Positions 38,934 through 47,204 of a stretch of DNA of 52,618 nt are shown here, piece after piece (position 1 is the first letter of the stretch; each line of letters starts with the position of its first letter). The stretch is from a virus. Below the pieces are notes generated by a model, which ran no database searches, was not told the origin of the DNA, and saw only the letters and a program-made list of their open reading frames with translations. The position numbers and the translations under genes are program-made. The DNA lies in IMG/VR virus record IMGVR_UViG_3300005527_000074, positions 1 to 52,618 of that record; one strand, given 5' to 3'.

Positions 38934-39193
38934 GTGAACATGTAGCAGCAGAAATTTGGGGCGAACTCAAACGTTTTGTAAACACAGTTGACCGCAACGA
39001 AGCAGCAGAAACTGTGGTTCAAATTCTAATGGACAATGATTGTGATGCCGAAGATATCCGTGACGCATTCAAAGGCGATAGTGATATCAAACGAGCACTT
39101 ACTGTATATCTTGACAATGACAAGGACTACTCAGAAGATGAAGAAGAGGATCCTGAAGAAGAGGACTACAACGAAGACGACTGGGAAAACTGA
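38930..39193 (+). CDS. Conserved small acidic protein between uvsX and uvsY
   Basis: An 87-aa protein with a folded helical part (AAEIWGELKRFVNTVDRNEA, VVQILMDNDCDAEDIRDAFK, SDIKRALTVYLDND) and an extremely acidic tail of Glu, Asp and Tyr. I know the same protein from other aquatic T4-like phages, always near the recombination genes, without an assigned role. The tail could mimic nucleic acid or bind gp32, UvsX or UvsY. Overlaps of 4 nt with uvsX and 1 nt with uvsY argue for stoichiometric co-translation. Confidence 0.7.
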   Translation: MSEHVAAEIWGELKRFVNTVDRNEAAETVVQILMDNDCDAEDIRDAFKGDSDIKRALTVYLDNDKDYSEDEEEDPEEEDYNEDDWEN

Positions 39194-39645
39194 TGTGGTA
39201 TAGTCGAGTAGTTGCCAGTCTTGGTGCTATTCCAGACTTCATTGCTCACTACGAGCGTGAGCTTGAGGATGCCAAAAAAGATTGTCGTATTGGCGGCTTG
39301 GTGGAAAAAAACATCACAGCATTGCCTGGTATCACTGAATTTAGATACAACCAGCTTCAAGAAATTGAAGCTGTGTTGAACTATCTCAACATCCAACTGC
39401 GCAAGATACGTAGAAAGCACTTTCAAAAGTACCTAGAAGGCTATGCTCGTGCGCTCACAAGTCGTGACGCAGAAAAGTATGTGGATGGCGAGGACGAAGT
39501 TATTGACTACGAAACCATAATCAACGAAGTAGCATACCTACGCAATCGTTGGCTGGGTATTATGAAAGGGTTGGATACCAAACAGTGGCAAATGGGACAT
39601 ATTGTGCGCCTAAGAACTGCTGGCATGGAGGACATACAGGTGTAA
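39193..39645 (+). CDS. uvsY: UvsY recombination mediator
   Basis: A 150-aa helical protein of the T4 UvsY type. It has TEFRYNQLQEIEAVLNYLNI, a basic QLRKIRRKHFQKYLEG helix, SRDAEKYVDGEDEVIDYET, and a C-terminal WLGIMKGLDTKQWQMGHIVR matching the T4 ending region (ILLDFCSGALDAIKSRGFAIKHI). UvsY displaces gp32 and loads UvsX on ssDNA. The ATG overlaps the preceding stop codon (TGATG). Confidence 0.8.
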   Translation: MWYSRVVASLGAIPDFIAHYERELEDAKKDCRIGGLVEKNITALPGITEFRYNQLQEIEAVLNYLNIQLRKIRRKHFQKYLEGYARALTSRDAEKYVDGEDEVIDYETIINEVAYLRNRWLGIMKGLDTKQWQMGHIVRLRTAGMEDIQV

Positions 39646-39648
39646 ATA
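39641..39648 (+). promoter_or_regulatory. Late-type promoter inside an inverted repeat
   Basis: TGTAAATA lies 5 nt before ATG 39654 and overlaps the uvsY stop codon. CAGGT-GTAAAT-ACCTG (39637-39652) is a perfect inverted repeat ending one base before the ATG. Confidence 0.5.
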
Positions 39649-39653
39649 CCTGC

Positions 39654-40421
39654 ATGAAAAAACTTGTTATAGTGACTGGTGGGTTTGACCCACTACATTC
39701 TGGACACATTGCCTACTTACAGGCAGCTCGCAAACTGGGAGACAAGCTTGTGGTAGGACTCAACAGCGACTCTTGGCTTGCTCGTAAAAAAGGCAAGCCT
39801 TTTATGCCTTATGCTGAACGATACGCAGTGCTAACCGAACTGGTCTGCGTTGACCGTGTGTTGGATTTTGATGACTTTGATGGATCTGCCAAGGCATTGA
39901 TACAACACATGCTGGACACAACTGATAATGATGTCAATTTGATATTTGCCAACGGTGGTGATAGAACCGACAAGAATATTCCAGAGATGGATATTGAAAA
40001 CAGCAGACTAAGTTTTGCATTTGGTGTTGGTGGCTTTAACAAAACCAATAGTTCAAGTTGGATTCTTGAAGAGTGGAAAAAGCCCAAGACAGATCGCTCC
40101 TGGGGGTACTACCGTGTGCTACATGAAGTTGGTACACACACCAAACTCAAAGAACTCACTGTCACACCCAAAACTTGTTTGAGCATGCAACGACACGACA
40201 AGCGAGCAGAGTTTTGGTTTGTGGCCGAAGGTGCTGCCACAGTATACACACTGGATTCCAGCACTGATAGAGATGTCAAAGACCACATGACTATACATGA
40301 GTCTTGTTGGATCAATCGTAACGAATGGCATCAGCTGTGCAATGAAACTGATCAGCCACTCAAACTGATTGAAATACAGTTTGGGGAAAACTGTGTAGAA
40401 GAAGATATTGAACGCCGATGA
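39654..40421 (+). CDS. Cytidylyltransferase-cupin fusion
   Basis: A 255-aa two-domain protein. The N-terminal half is a HxGH-type nucleotidyltransferase: VTGGFDPLHSGH at residues 7-18, VGLNSDSWLARKKGKPF, YAVLTELVCVDRVLDFDD and an NKTNSSSWILEEW end motif (the ISSS-like motif). Relatives make CDP-glycerol, CDP-ethanolamine or ADP/CDP-sugars. The C-terminal ~110 residues form a cupin similar to type II mannose-6-phosphate isomerase domains: SWGYYRVLHEVGTHTKLKEL, MQRHDKRAEFWFVAEG and NEWHQLCNETDQPLKLIEI. I start at ATG 39654, directly behind the promoter hairpin. It overlaps the next gene by 4 nt and opens the glycan cassette. Confidence 0.85.
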   Translation: MKKLVIVTGGFDPLHSGHIAYLQAARKLGDKLVVGLNSDSWLARKKGKPFMPYAERYAVLTELVCVDRVLDFDDFDGSAKALIQHMLDTTDNDVNLIFANGGDRTDKNIPEMDIENSRLSFAFGVGGFNKTNSSSWILEEWKKPKTDRSWGYYRVLHEVGTHTKLKELTVTPKTCLSMQRHDKRAEFWFVAEGAATVYTLDSSTDRDVKDHMTIHESCWINRNEWHQLCNETDQPLKLIEIQFGENCVEEDIERR

Positions 40422-41104
40422 AAGACATTATACCAGTATTTGTAGGATACGATCCTAGAGAAGCAATTGCATATCACACTTGCGTAAATTCTATCATTCG
40501 AAATTCAAGCAGACCTGTTGCAATCATTCCGGTTGCACTTAACTTGTTCAAGGACTACAGCGAAACACACACTGATGGTAGCAATCAATTTATCTACACA
40601 AGATTTTTAGTGCCTTACCTAATGCAATTTACAGGCTGGGCAATCTTTATTGATGGTGATATGGTAGTACGTGGGGACATTGCTGAATTGTGGGGTTTGC
40701 GAAATGCCTATGCAGATGTAATGGTAGTCAAGCACAACTACAAAACCAAAATGACTGAAAAGTATCTTGGGTCAAAGAATGAGGACTATCCACGTAAGAA
40801 CTGGTCAAGTGTTATACTTTGGAACTGTGGCAGTTTCCCCAATCGTAAACTAATGCCAGAATTTGTGCAAAAGGCCACTGGCGCCGAATTGCATAGATTT
40901 ACCTGGCTAGATGATACTCGTATAGGCGAACTGCCGCCTGAATGGAATTGGTTGCCTGATGAATACGGGCCAAACCCCGACGCCAAGCTCTTGCACTATA
41001 CCTTGGGCACTCCATGCTTTCACGAGTTTGCTGACACTCCACAATGTGAAGATTGGCACCGAGAACGCATACTAACAGAATACTGCCAACAGAGAAACAT
41101 ATGA
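40418..41104 (+). CDS. GT-A glycosyltransferase (GT8-like)
   Basis: A 228-aa protein starting IPVFVGYDPREAIAYHTCVN. It has FIYTRFLVPYLMQFTGWAIF, the metal-binding DGD of FIDGDMVVRGDI near residue 78, a WSSVILWNCGSFPNRK acceptor-side segment and a C-terminal KLLHYTLGTPCFHEF. This is the arrangement of GT8-type retaining transferases, found repeatedly in aquatic T4-like phages. The sugar donor is unknown. ATGA overlaps join it to both neighbours. Confidence 0.85.
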   Translation: MKDIIPVFVGYDPREAIAYHTCVNSIIRNSSRPVAIIPVALNLFKDYSETHTDGSNQFIYTRFLVPYLMQFTGWAIFIDGDMVVRGDIAELWGLRNAYADVMVVKHNYKTKMTEKYLGSKNEDYPRKNWSSVILWNCGSFPNRKLMPEFVQKATGAELHRFTWLDDTRIGELPPEWNWLPDEYGPNPDAKLLHYTLGTPCFHEFADTPQCEDWHRERILTEYCQQRNI

Positions 41105-42081
41105 GCGAAGAAACTGATGAACAGTTAGCACCATTGACTCAACATGTTTTAGACATGGTGCCTCCTGAAATACATCAATTGTTTAGAGACATCTTGAAGT
41201 ATCGAGTTGATGCTGCTGGCGAATACTATGGTGTCACATTTGAAGCTATAATGCAAACTGTGCGTGATCTTGAAAAACACACAGTTGCAGCCATTGCCAC
41301 AGAACCTGGAGATTTCAAGTATAAGGAAAAAGGACACATGTACGATCCCATACTACAAAGTTTTGTACAAGGAGCTGGTGGAAGAATTAGTTCTTGGTCG
41401 AAAGAAGAAAACAACATGACTCCAGTGGTGCTACGCGGTATTACCAAACGCAAAGAGATGGCAGTGTGCAAACAGCAAGGTAGAGATTTTTACTACCTTG
41501 ACACTGGCTATTTTGGCAACGGTAAGAAAAAAACATTTCATCGTGTTACCAAAAATGATGTGCAAAATTTTGGCCCCATAATTGACAGACCAGGAGACCG
41601 AGTTGCCAAGTGCAATCTCCAACTTACCAAATTTAGGCAAGACGGCGGCAAAATTTTATTGGCCCCGCCTAGCCAAAAATTGTTAAACTTGTATGACATT
41701 GATCTTGAGCAGTGGATGGATCAAACCATTGCTACCTTAAAACAGCACACTGACCGAGAAATCGTAACACGTTTAAAACAAGGTCGATCAGTACGACAAA
41801 CCACTGATACCATGCAAATGGCTCTACAACAAGATATCTGGTGTCTAGTCACTTACTCAAGCATTGCCGCTGGCGAAGCACTGTTGTGTGGTAAACCTGC
41901 TATTACTTTAGGGCCCAATGCTGCAGGAATGCTGTGTAGTCAGCGACTTGAAGAAATAGAAAATCCACGTATACCTACTCTAGACGAAGTAGAGGCCTGG
42001 ACCAGGCACATTGCCTACTGCCAGTTTACTGAGCCAGAAATGCGAGATGGCACTGCTTGGCGAATTCTCAATGACTCTTGA
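41101..42081 (+). CDS. GT-B-like glycosyltransferase paralogue A (capsule-type)
   Basis: A 326-aa protein with a helical N-terminal extension (~75 residues) and a domain shared with the protein at 44755-45555. Shared elements are YLDTGYFGN, WMDQTIATLKQHTDREIV, SIAAGEALLCGKPAITLGPN and a late VEAWTRHIAYCQFTEPEM. The serine-Gly/Ala-Glu-Ala...GKP pattern resembles the C-terminal nucleotide-sugar half of capsular-polysaccharide GT-B enzymes. Start is ATG 41101, a 4-nt overlap with the GT8-like gene; a longer frame from 41053 is not needed. Confidence 0.65.
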   Translation: MSEETDEQLAPLTQHVLDMVPPEIHQLFRDILKYRVDAAGEYYGVTFEAIMQTVRDLEKHTVAAIATEPGDFKYKEKGHMYDPILQSFVQGAGGRISSWSKEENNMTPVVLRGITKRKEMAVCKQQGRDFYYLDTGYFGNGKKKTFHRVTKNDVQNFGPIIDRPGDRVAKCNLQLTKFRQDGGKILLAPPSQKLLNLYDIDLEQWMDQTIATLKQHTDREIVTRLKQGRSVRQTTDTMQMALQQDIWCLVTYSSIAAGEALLCGKPAITLGPNAAGMLCSQRLEEIENPRIPTLDEVEAWTRHIAYCQFTEPEMRDGTAWRILNDS

Positions 42082-43006
42082 TTGTGTTACCTACGTATCC
42101 AGTGTGGCCAATCCCAAAAAGCATTCACGAAAGATTGAGTGCTTGGAATCTTTTGCCGCCGGGGTAGTGTCACAGGGTCGCACTGGCATAATTGAATGGA
42201 ATCATCAATACACTCCCAGCAAGCTGGCAGTGATCTTGGGTTGGGCCACAACCAATACAGGTGGTCGTAACATTGCCTTACGCAAAAATGTCATTGCTGA
42301 ACAGCAACGTCGTGGATTTCAAACCATGTGCATTGATGCTAGTTGTTTTAAGTACCTTGACAACTATGGCACCTATCTAAGATACAGTCTGGGTGGGCCG
42401 TTTTATGATCGAGCGCAATATGCTAACCGTAACAGTGGACCAGAAAAATGGAATGAAATACAGTCAGCATTAAATCTTACCATGCAACCACCTCGCCTAA
42501 AACGCACTGGTTATATTTTGATATGTATGCAACGTGATGGTGGTTTTGCTATGAAAACTCTAGATCCCATAACTTGGTTGCAAGAAAAAATACAGCAAAT
42601 TAGAAATGTAACTATGCGTGACATTTATATAAGGCCGCACCCAGGTCAATACAACATGGCAGATTTTGCTGCTTACGTTGGCAGTCGCGGCCGAAAGTGG
42701 CGATGCACCGTACTTGAGCCTACTCAAAGCCGACTTATTGATAATCTTCAATCAGCACATTCTGCTGTGTTTTTCAACAGTTCTGCCAGTGTGGCTGCGG
42801 TACTGGCTGGTGTACCAATCTTTGTAGACGACGGCAGTTGTGTCTCTTGGACAGTGGCCAACAAAGATATTTCACAAATTGAAAACCCAGCATTAATTGA
42901 TGCTGAACGCACTCCGTGGATTCAAGATCTCAGCGCCGCTCACTGGAGCGACAATGATGCCCGCGCTGGCCGCATTTGGCAGAAGTTTATGCCTTTTCTA
43001 CAATGA
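42071..43006 (+). CDS. GT-B-like glycosyltransferase paralogue B
   Basis: A 311-aa protein with the same C-terminal architecture. YILICMQRDGGFAM is a strand-Gly loop, DIYIRPHPGQYN the phosphate-contact region, and AHSAVFFNSSASVAAVLAGV the SxxxxEA-like helix. PIFVDDGSCVSWTVANKD and EN(P)ALIDAERTPWIQDLSAAH match paralogue D at 46362. ATG 42071 overlaps the preceding gene by 11 nt. The 3' end overlaps the convergent methyltransferase gene by 20 nt. Confidence 0.65.
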   Translation: MTLDCVTYVSSVANPKKHSRKIECLESFAAGVVSQGRTGIIEWNHQYTPSKLAVILGWATTNTGGRNIALRKNVIAEQQRRGFQTMCIDASCFKYLDNYGTYLRYSLGGPFYDRAQYANRNSGPEKWNEIQSALNLTMQPPRLKRTGYILICMQRDGGFAMKTLDPITWLQEKIQQIRNVTMRDIYIRPHPGQYNMADFAAYVGSRGRKWRCTVLEPTQSRLIDNLQSAHSAVFFNSSASVAAVLAGVPIFVDDGSCVSWTVANKDISQIENPALIDAERTPWIQDLSAAHWSDNDARAGRIWQKFMPFLQ

Positions 43007-43547
43007 CATCATACACGTGGCCTTTGACCCAGGCCCACTTGTTTGACTTGTCCATCACTGACACTTGCTCGCTTATGATGCGGACTCCCATGACGTCAAT
43101 AAGTTTGCTGCGCCACCAATCAGGTTCTTTGACCACAAGGTGTGCATTTCTGCCATCTGGCAAATGTTTTTTGGCTGGATAACAAGCAATCCTAAAACAG
43201 CCACAGCGTTGCATCAGTTGTCCAATTGTGCGCAAAGTTTGGTCAAGATGTTCAGGCTCAATGTGTTCAATGGCGTCAGTACTGACCACAGCATCAAACT
43301 GCCCGGAAGGTAAATTTTTATATTGTTCACTGCCGGGATCGTATCCGGCCAGTGCAATTGTGGGATGTAGGCTATGTATTACTCCTATCAGTGCACCATG
43401 TCCGCAACCAAAATCTAACACACTGACGGGTTGGTACTGTTTGATAAAATGTTCAACAACTTTGTAGGCCTTGGCACCGTGGTTGAACTTGCCGTTGCTG
43501 TGCATGGTTGCTAGTTGCTGTTGATAATCTTTGTCAATTAATGTCAT
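42987..43547 (-). CDS. Class I SAM-dependent methyltransferase
   Basis: A 186-aa protein with motif I VLDFGCGHGALIGV, an acidic strand LAGYDPGSEQY and FDAVVSTDAIEHIEPEHL, the usual motif II/III of small-molecule methyltransferases of the UbiE/COQ5 type. Probable substrates are sugars of the glycan made by the surrounding enzymes. It is the last gene of a five-gene minus-strand operon and overlaps the upstream methyltransferase by 14 nt. Confidence 0.85.
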   Translation of the reverse strand: MTLIDKDYQQQLATMHSNGKFNHGAKAYKVVEHFIKQYQPVSVLDFGCGHGALIGVIHSLHPTIALAGYDPGSEQYKNLPSGQFDAVVSTDAIEHIEPEHLDQTLRTIGQLMQRCGCFRIACYPAKKHLPDGRNAHLVVKEPDWWRSKLIDVMGVRIISEQVSVMDKSNKWAWVKGHVYDVIVEKA

Positions 43548-44133
43548 TATTCATCCAATCAGGATTGTAAGGTTGATCTCGGAACCACCAGTGTAATTGG
43601 GAACCTTGCCAGTCACTGAAAAATTCTTTGTACCATTGTTGACTGCGTTCAGCAGAAAAATGTTCTTTGTTATATATTTGTTTTTTGGCCTTGGGAGGCT
43701 GGGAGTGCATGCCAATAAAACACACAATACCAGTAAGCTTCATTAGTCGTTGTTTTACCCAGACTAAATCAGCATCAGGTATGTATGGCAACACTTGATT
43801 GCATATAACCAAATCGTATTGTTGATCTGGTGGCTCAACAGCAAATTCTGCAACACAAGGGTCGTACTGGAACACACTGTTGACATTGAGATAGTCAACA
43901 AACTTCATTACTGTAGTGTCGGGCCAAAATGCTGTAGTTTCTGCCCACTGGCGTCCTTTGCCGCATCCGTAATCAAACACAGTTTTGCAATTGTAATGGT
44001 GTGCCACATCTCGTATTTGTCTATGATATGAAAATGTATCTTTGCCGTCCCAGCTTTTATTCTGTTGCTGAAATTGAGTGCCCAGTGCAACTGACTCTTG
44101 ATAATACGAACTTACGACCATCCCATAATCCAA
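43534..44133 (-). CDS. SAM-dependent methyltransferase, second copy
   Basis: A 199-aa protein with motif I TVFDYGCGKGRQW, the acidic strand SVFQYDPCVAEF and YDLVICNQVLPYIPDAD. It differs from the neighbour at 42987 but has the same fold pattern. Start may be ATG 44133 (overlap 22 nt with the FkbM gene) or ATG 44121 (MVVSSYYQES, overlap 10 nt). The C-terminal HWWFRDQPYNPDWMNND is unusual. The substrate is inferred to be glycan-linked from context. Confidence 0.8.
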   Translation of the reverse strand: MDYGMVVSSYYQESVALGTQFQQQNKSWDGKDTFSYHRQIRDVAHHYNCKTVFDYGCGKGRQWAETTAFWPDTTVMKFVDYLNVNSVFQYDPCVAEFAVEPPDQQYDLVICNQVLPYIPDADLVWVKQRLMKLTGIVCFIGMHSQPPKAKKQIYNKEHFSAERSQQWYKEFFSDWQGSQLHWWFRDQPYNPDWMNNDIN

Positions 44134-44762
44134 TCATCTTTGACTTGGTCAAGTCGGACCATGCCCCACGATTGCAAAAGTTCAATGGCAGCAAATTGAC
44201 TGTATTGATCACTGTATGCATCATGTGGCTTCTGTTCAAGAACCACAATGGGGCGATTTTGTTTGATAGTATATACGGCTCCCAACAATACTTTGTACTC
44301 AAATCCTTCACAATCTAGTTTGATGTAATCTAAGTTTTGATATTCAAAGCTGTCCAATGTGCACACTATGGTATCGCCTTGTCCTATGCTGGTGGGATCA
44401 ATGTGAGTATGACCAGTATTGCCTTCGGTAATGTTCATGCGAGCTGTGGTATTGATGTCGCCTAAGGCCACAGTTTGCACTAACAAGTTTGGCGCAGTTA
44501 CATTTCGCGACAAGCACTCTCTAAACATAGCCACTGGTTCAAACGCTATTACCTGTTGAAATTCACGCACCAAGCTACGAGTCCACAGGCCAACATTAGC
44601 ACCTACATCTATAGCCAGTCGACGTTGTTGACAAAAAGCCACACTGCGATTCCTTACAATGTGTTGATACTCTGACGGACCGCCTTTGTCTACACTTTTT
44701 TTCAACATACGTGGAAAGTGTGATTCAGTTTCTGGGAACCACCACCCATAATCATTACGCAT
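44112..44762 (-). CDS. FkbM-family methyltransferase
   Basis: A 216-aa protein. AIDVGANVGLWTRSLV is motif I, IAFEPVAMFREC the acidic strand, and CTLDSFEYQNLDYIKLDCEG plus FEYKVLLGA the FkbM signature. These enzymes O-methylate sugars and polyketides. It overlaps the GT-B-like gene upstream by 8 nt. With two further methyltransferases next to it, the cassette appears to build a multiply methylated glycan. Confidence 0.88.
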   Translation of the reverse strand: MRNDYGWWFPETESHFPRMLKKSVDKGGPSEYQHIVRNRSVAFCQQRRLAIDVGANVGLWTRSLVREFQQVIAFEPVAMFRECLSRNVTAPNLLVQTVALGDINTTARMNITEGNTGHTHIDPTSIGQGDTIVCTLDSFEYQNLDYIKLDCEGFEYKVLLGAVYTIKQNRPIVVLEQKPHDAYSDQYSQFAAIELLQSWGMVRLDQVKDDWIMGWS

Positions 44763-45555
44763 CAGCGTACTCCTCTAAAATTTTATGTGCTTGACCATTG
44801 CCTAGTTCGCTGATATGGAATTGACCATATGCCAAGTGGCAAGCCCAGGCGTAGATCATGTCATGATCGGGAAACCAAGGGTTGTCAATTTTGGTTAGAT
44901 CACGATTAGACACAGGATCGGCTGCATTGCTGGGTGCTGTAACAAACGCTGGCACACCTCCCAACACCGCTTCAGTGGCAGCAATACTGTTGTACACTAC
45001 AACAGCATGAGCAGTATCAAGCAAACTTGTAAAGGGCGCTGACTCTCGAACTTGCCTATTTTTATTGCGCTCTCTTATCACAACAGGCCTATCAGTATTT
45101 GCTTTGATAGTGTCTATAGTTTGTTGCAACCATTCAGCAACAGTGGTACCATAAACAATGCAAGGCTTTTCTTCAGGCATCACAATGTAGATGTTTTGAC
45201 CATATCGTCGTGGTTGAATGTCAAGACCAAGCTGTTTCCATCTATCATCAGGACATTTGCGAATCTTGTTGTGCTGCAAATCATTGTCAACAATTCGATG
45301 CCACAATTTCCAACCATGTGGGTTACGCATACTTGATCGGTTGCCAAAGTAGCCGGTATCCATGTAACGAAACCTTCGTTGATCTTGCCAACACTGTTTG
45401 AAAATTTTGTGTTTCATAATACCACGAATCACAAGCGGATCAGTGCTGTCACTGTAGTTCCATGTTTCTAGTACAGTGGATCGAGAATTGGCTCCCTGGG
45501 CAAACGCATTCATGTAGCCGTCAGTGCCGTGTTTGCTGAGATAGATCCAGTTCAT
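44755..45555 (-). CDS. GT-B-like glycosyltransferase paralogue C
   Basis: A 266-aa protein, the closest relative of paralogue A. RFRYMDTGYFGNRSS, VAEWLQQTIDTIKANTDRPV, AVVVYNSIAATEAVLGGVPA and a late YAWACHLAYGQFHISELGNG line up in order. It lacks the ~75-residue helical extension of A. I use ATG 45555 (MNWIYLSKHG), which overlaps the upstream stop codon as ATGA; an in-frame TTG lies 6 nt further up. Confidence 0.65.
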   Translation of the reverse strand: MNWIYLSKHGTDGYMNAFAQGANSRSTVLETWNYSDSTDPLVIRGIMKHKIFKQCWQDQRRFRYMDTGYFGNRSSMRNPHGWKLWHRIVDNDLQHNKIRKCPDDRWKQLGLDIQPRRYGQNIYIVMPEEKPCIVYGTTVAEWLQQTIDTIKANTDRPVVIRERNKNRQVRESAPFTSLLDTAHAVVVYNSIAATEAVLGGVPAFVTAPSNAADPVSNRDLTKIDNPWFPDHDMIYAWACHLAYGQFHISELGNGQAHKILEEYADA

Positions 45556-46349
45556 TGCCAATATGCCTCTGTTCGTTGTACTTTTAAATCTGTAGCAGGA
45601 CTGCGCCCTGTGGTCTTGCGTTTGCCTTTGAGATGATCTAGGTAGGCACCCCAGTCTGAATTAATTAGCGGATGACCTTCACCAGTGATCAAGTGACTGC
45701 TCCAATCTAACTCGTTTAATTTTACTTTTTGTCGAACGGCATCAAAAACAAAACTATCGTGCCATTCGGCTAGGTCAAAGATACCTTGCTCTGCATGGTC
45801 ATACATCTGTTGAAATTTTTGGAGAAACAACTGTGTGGCAGGGCTACGCAAATTCATGGCATACAATCCGCATTCACTAAACTTACCACGCCGCCCTAAA
45901 AAGCAAAGATCTGTTGTACCAGGGCACAATCTTTCTAAATCTTCTGTAGTTATAGGACTGTGGCACACTGTGTCTGCGTCCATCCAAATCAACCAATCAG
46001 TGTCAGTGTGTTTGGCACAATGGAAAATGCTGTAGACTTTGTGAGCAAATCTCACAGCGTCCCATTTGAATCCTTTGCCTGCGTCTCGGCGTCGAGATCT
46101 AATGGGGTCAGCACTGACATCACCATTGGCTTCGGGTACACCACGCCACTGAGTTTTGAATGCTACCAGTTCAGGACTGACTTGTTCAAGATTGTGCACG
46201 GCCAGGTGTGGTGACGATTCGGTCACTGTGCACCCTTCTGCATAGACTACCAAATCAACAGGCCAGTTTTGCAAAAAAGTTTGGATCATGCGCCGGCCAT
46301 AATTCTCGTATCCGTCGGCGTTGAAAGTGGTACATACTGTGTATTTCAT
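45552..46349 (-). CDS. GT-A glycosyltransferase
   Basis: A 265-aa protein starting MKYTVCTTFNADGYENYGRR. WLIWMDADTVCHSPIT holds the metal-binding DxD (D124, D126), and CFLGRRGKFSECGLYAMNLR is the acceptor-side segment. This family recurs in cyanophages and other aquatic myoviruses. It is the first gene of the minus-strand operon; a late-type ACTAAATA box ends 6 nt before the ATG. Confidence 0.8.
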   Translation of the reverse strand: MKYTVCTTFNADGYENYGRRMIQTFLQNWPVDLVVYAEGCTVTESSPHLAVHNLEQVSPELVAFKTQWRGVPEANGDVSADPIRSRRRDAGKGFKWDAVRFAHKVYSIFHCAKHTDTDWLIWMDADTVCHSPITTEDLERLCPGTTDLCFLGRRGKFSECGLYAMNLRSPATQLFLQKFQQMYDHAEQGIFDLAEWHDSFVFDAVRQKVKLNELDWSSHLITGEGHPLINSDWGAYLDHLKGKRKTTGRSPATDLKVQRTEAYWQ

Positions 46350-46355
46350 GTGAGA

Positions 46356-46363
46356 TATTTAGT
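46356..46363 (-). promoter_or_regulatory. Late-type promoter in the divergent gap
   Basis: ACTAAATA on the minus strand, 6 nt before ATG 46349. The gap to the divergent gene is only 12 bp, so the box overlaps the GTG start of the plus-strand gene at 46362. Confidence 0.4.
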
Positions 46364-47204
46364 GATCAAAAACATAGCCTATTTTCCTTCTTACACCGCC
46401 TTGAATTCCAAACCAGTGTATCACACTGTGTTGGACACGTTTCAAGCCGCCGGAATCCAAACGCAAGAAAACAGCATGAACAGCGATGCCGCAGTGATTT
46501 GGTCAGTGCTGTGGCACGGTCGCATGCGCGGTAATCGTGCAGTGTTTGATCACTATCGCAAGCAAAATAAACCAGTGGTCATAATTGAAATAGGTGCACT
46601 GTATCGTGGCGACACCTGGAAGATTTCTGTAAACCACATCACAGCCGATGGTTATTATGGACACAAAGAAAATCTTAATTGGGATCGTCCTGCTCGCCTT
46701 GGTATAAGCTTGGCCACACTGTATGAACCAAGGCCTGAAATACTGCTGGCACTACAACATAGAAACAGCCAACAGGTAGCAGACATACCAAACATGGAAC
46801 ACTGGGTATTAGAAACCATGGCCAAAATACGTGCACACACTGATCGGCCCATTGTGGTTAGACCGCATCCAAGATCGTCCATCGCTTTGCCACCTGGGGT
46901 GACTATAGAAAAACCTCGTCCATTGCCCAACACTTATGATTCATTTGACATGCACTTTGATTGTCATGCTGTGGTAAATTACAATTCAGGACCAGGAATT
47001 CAAGCTGCCATTGCTGGATGTAGGCCCATAGTTGATCGCACAAGTCTAGCGTTTCCGGTGTCGGTTGATTTTGCTGATATTGAGAGTCCATACGACATGG
47101 ACCGACAGCAGTGGCTCGTGGAAATTTGCCACACTGAACATACTTTAACAGAAATAAAACAAGGATTATGGCTAAAAAGAATAGAACCAGCACTGACCCT
47201 GTGA
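46362..47204 (+). CDS. GT-B-like glycosyltransferase paralogue D
   Basis: A 280-aa protein. The likely start is GTG 46362, (M)IKNIAYFPSYTALNSK; a longer in-frame ORF from 46269 would run antisense through the start of the divergent gene. The domain contains MAKIRAHTDRPIVVRPHPR, DCHAVVNYNSGPGIQAAIAG, CRPIVDRTSLAFPVS and DIESPYDMDRQQWLVEICHT, parallel to paralogues A-C. The HTDR(P/E)IV motif is common to A, C and D. It overlaps the next gene by 37 nt. Confidence 0.6.
   Translation: MIKNIAYFPSYTALNSKPVYHTVLDTFQAAGIQTQENSMNSDAAVIWSVLWHGRMRGNRAVFDHYRKQNKPVVIIEIGALYRGDTWKISVNHITADGYYGHKENLNWDRPARLGISLATLYEPRPEILLALQHRNSQQVADIPNMEHWVLETMAKIRAHTDRPIVVRPHPRSSIALPPGVTIEKPRPLPNTYDSFDMHFDCHAVVNYNSGPGIQAAIAGCRPIVDRTSLAFPVSVDFADIESPYDMDRQQWLVEICHTEHTLTEIKQGLWLKRIEPALTL

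Noticed and set aside
39549-39653. Upstream extension of the cytidylyltransferase-cupin ORF
   Set aside because: The extension overlaps uvsY, and the first ATG giving MKKLVIVTGGFDPLHSGH is the canonical start of this enzyme type.
46269-46361. N-terminal extension of the GT-B paralogue D gene to 46269
   Set aside because: It would run antisense through the start of the divergent GT-A gene and adds no domain residues; GTG 46362 gives a normal family start.
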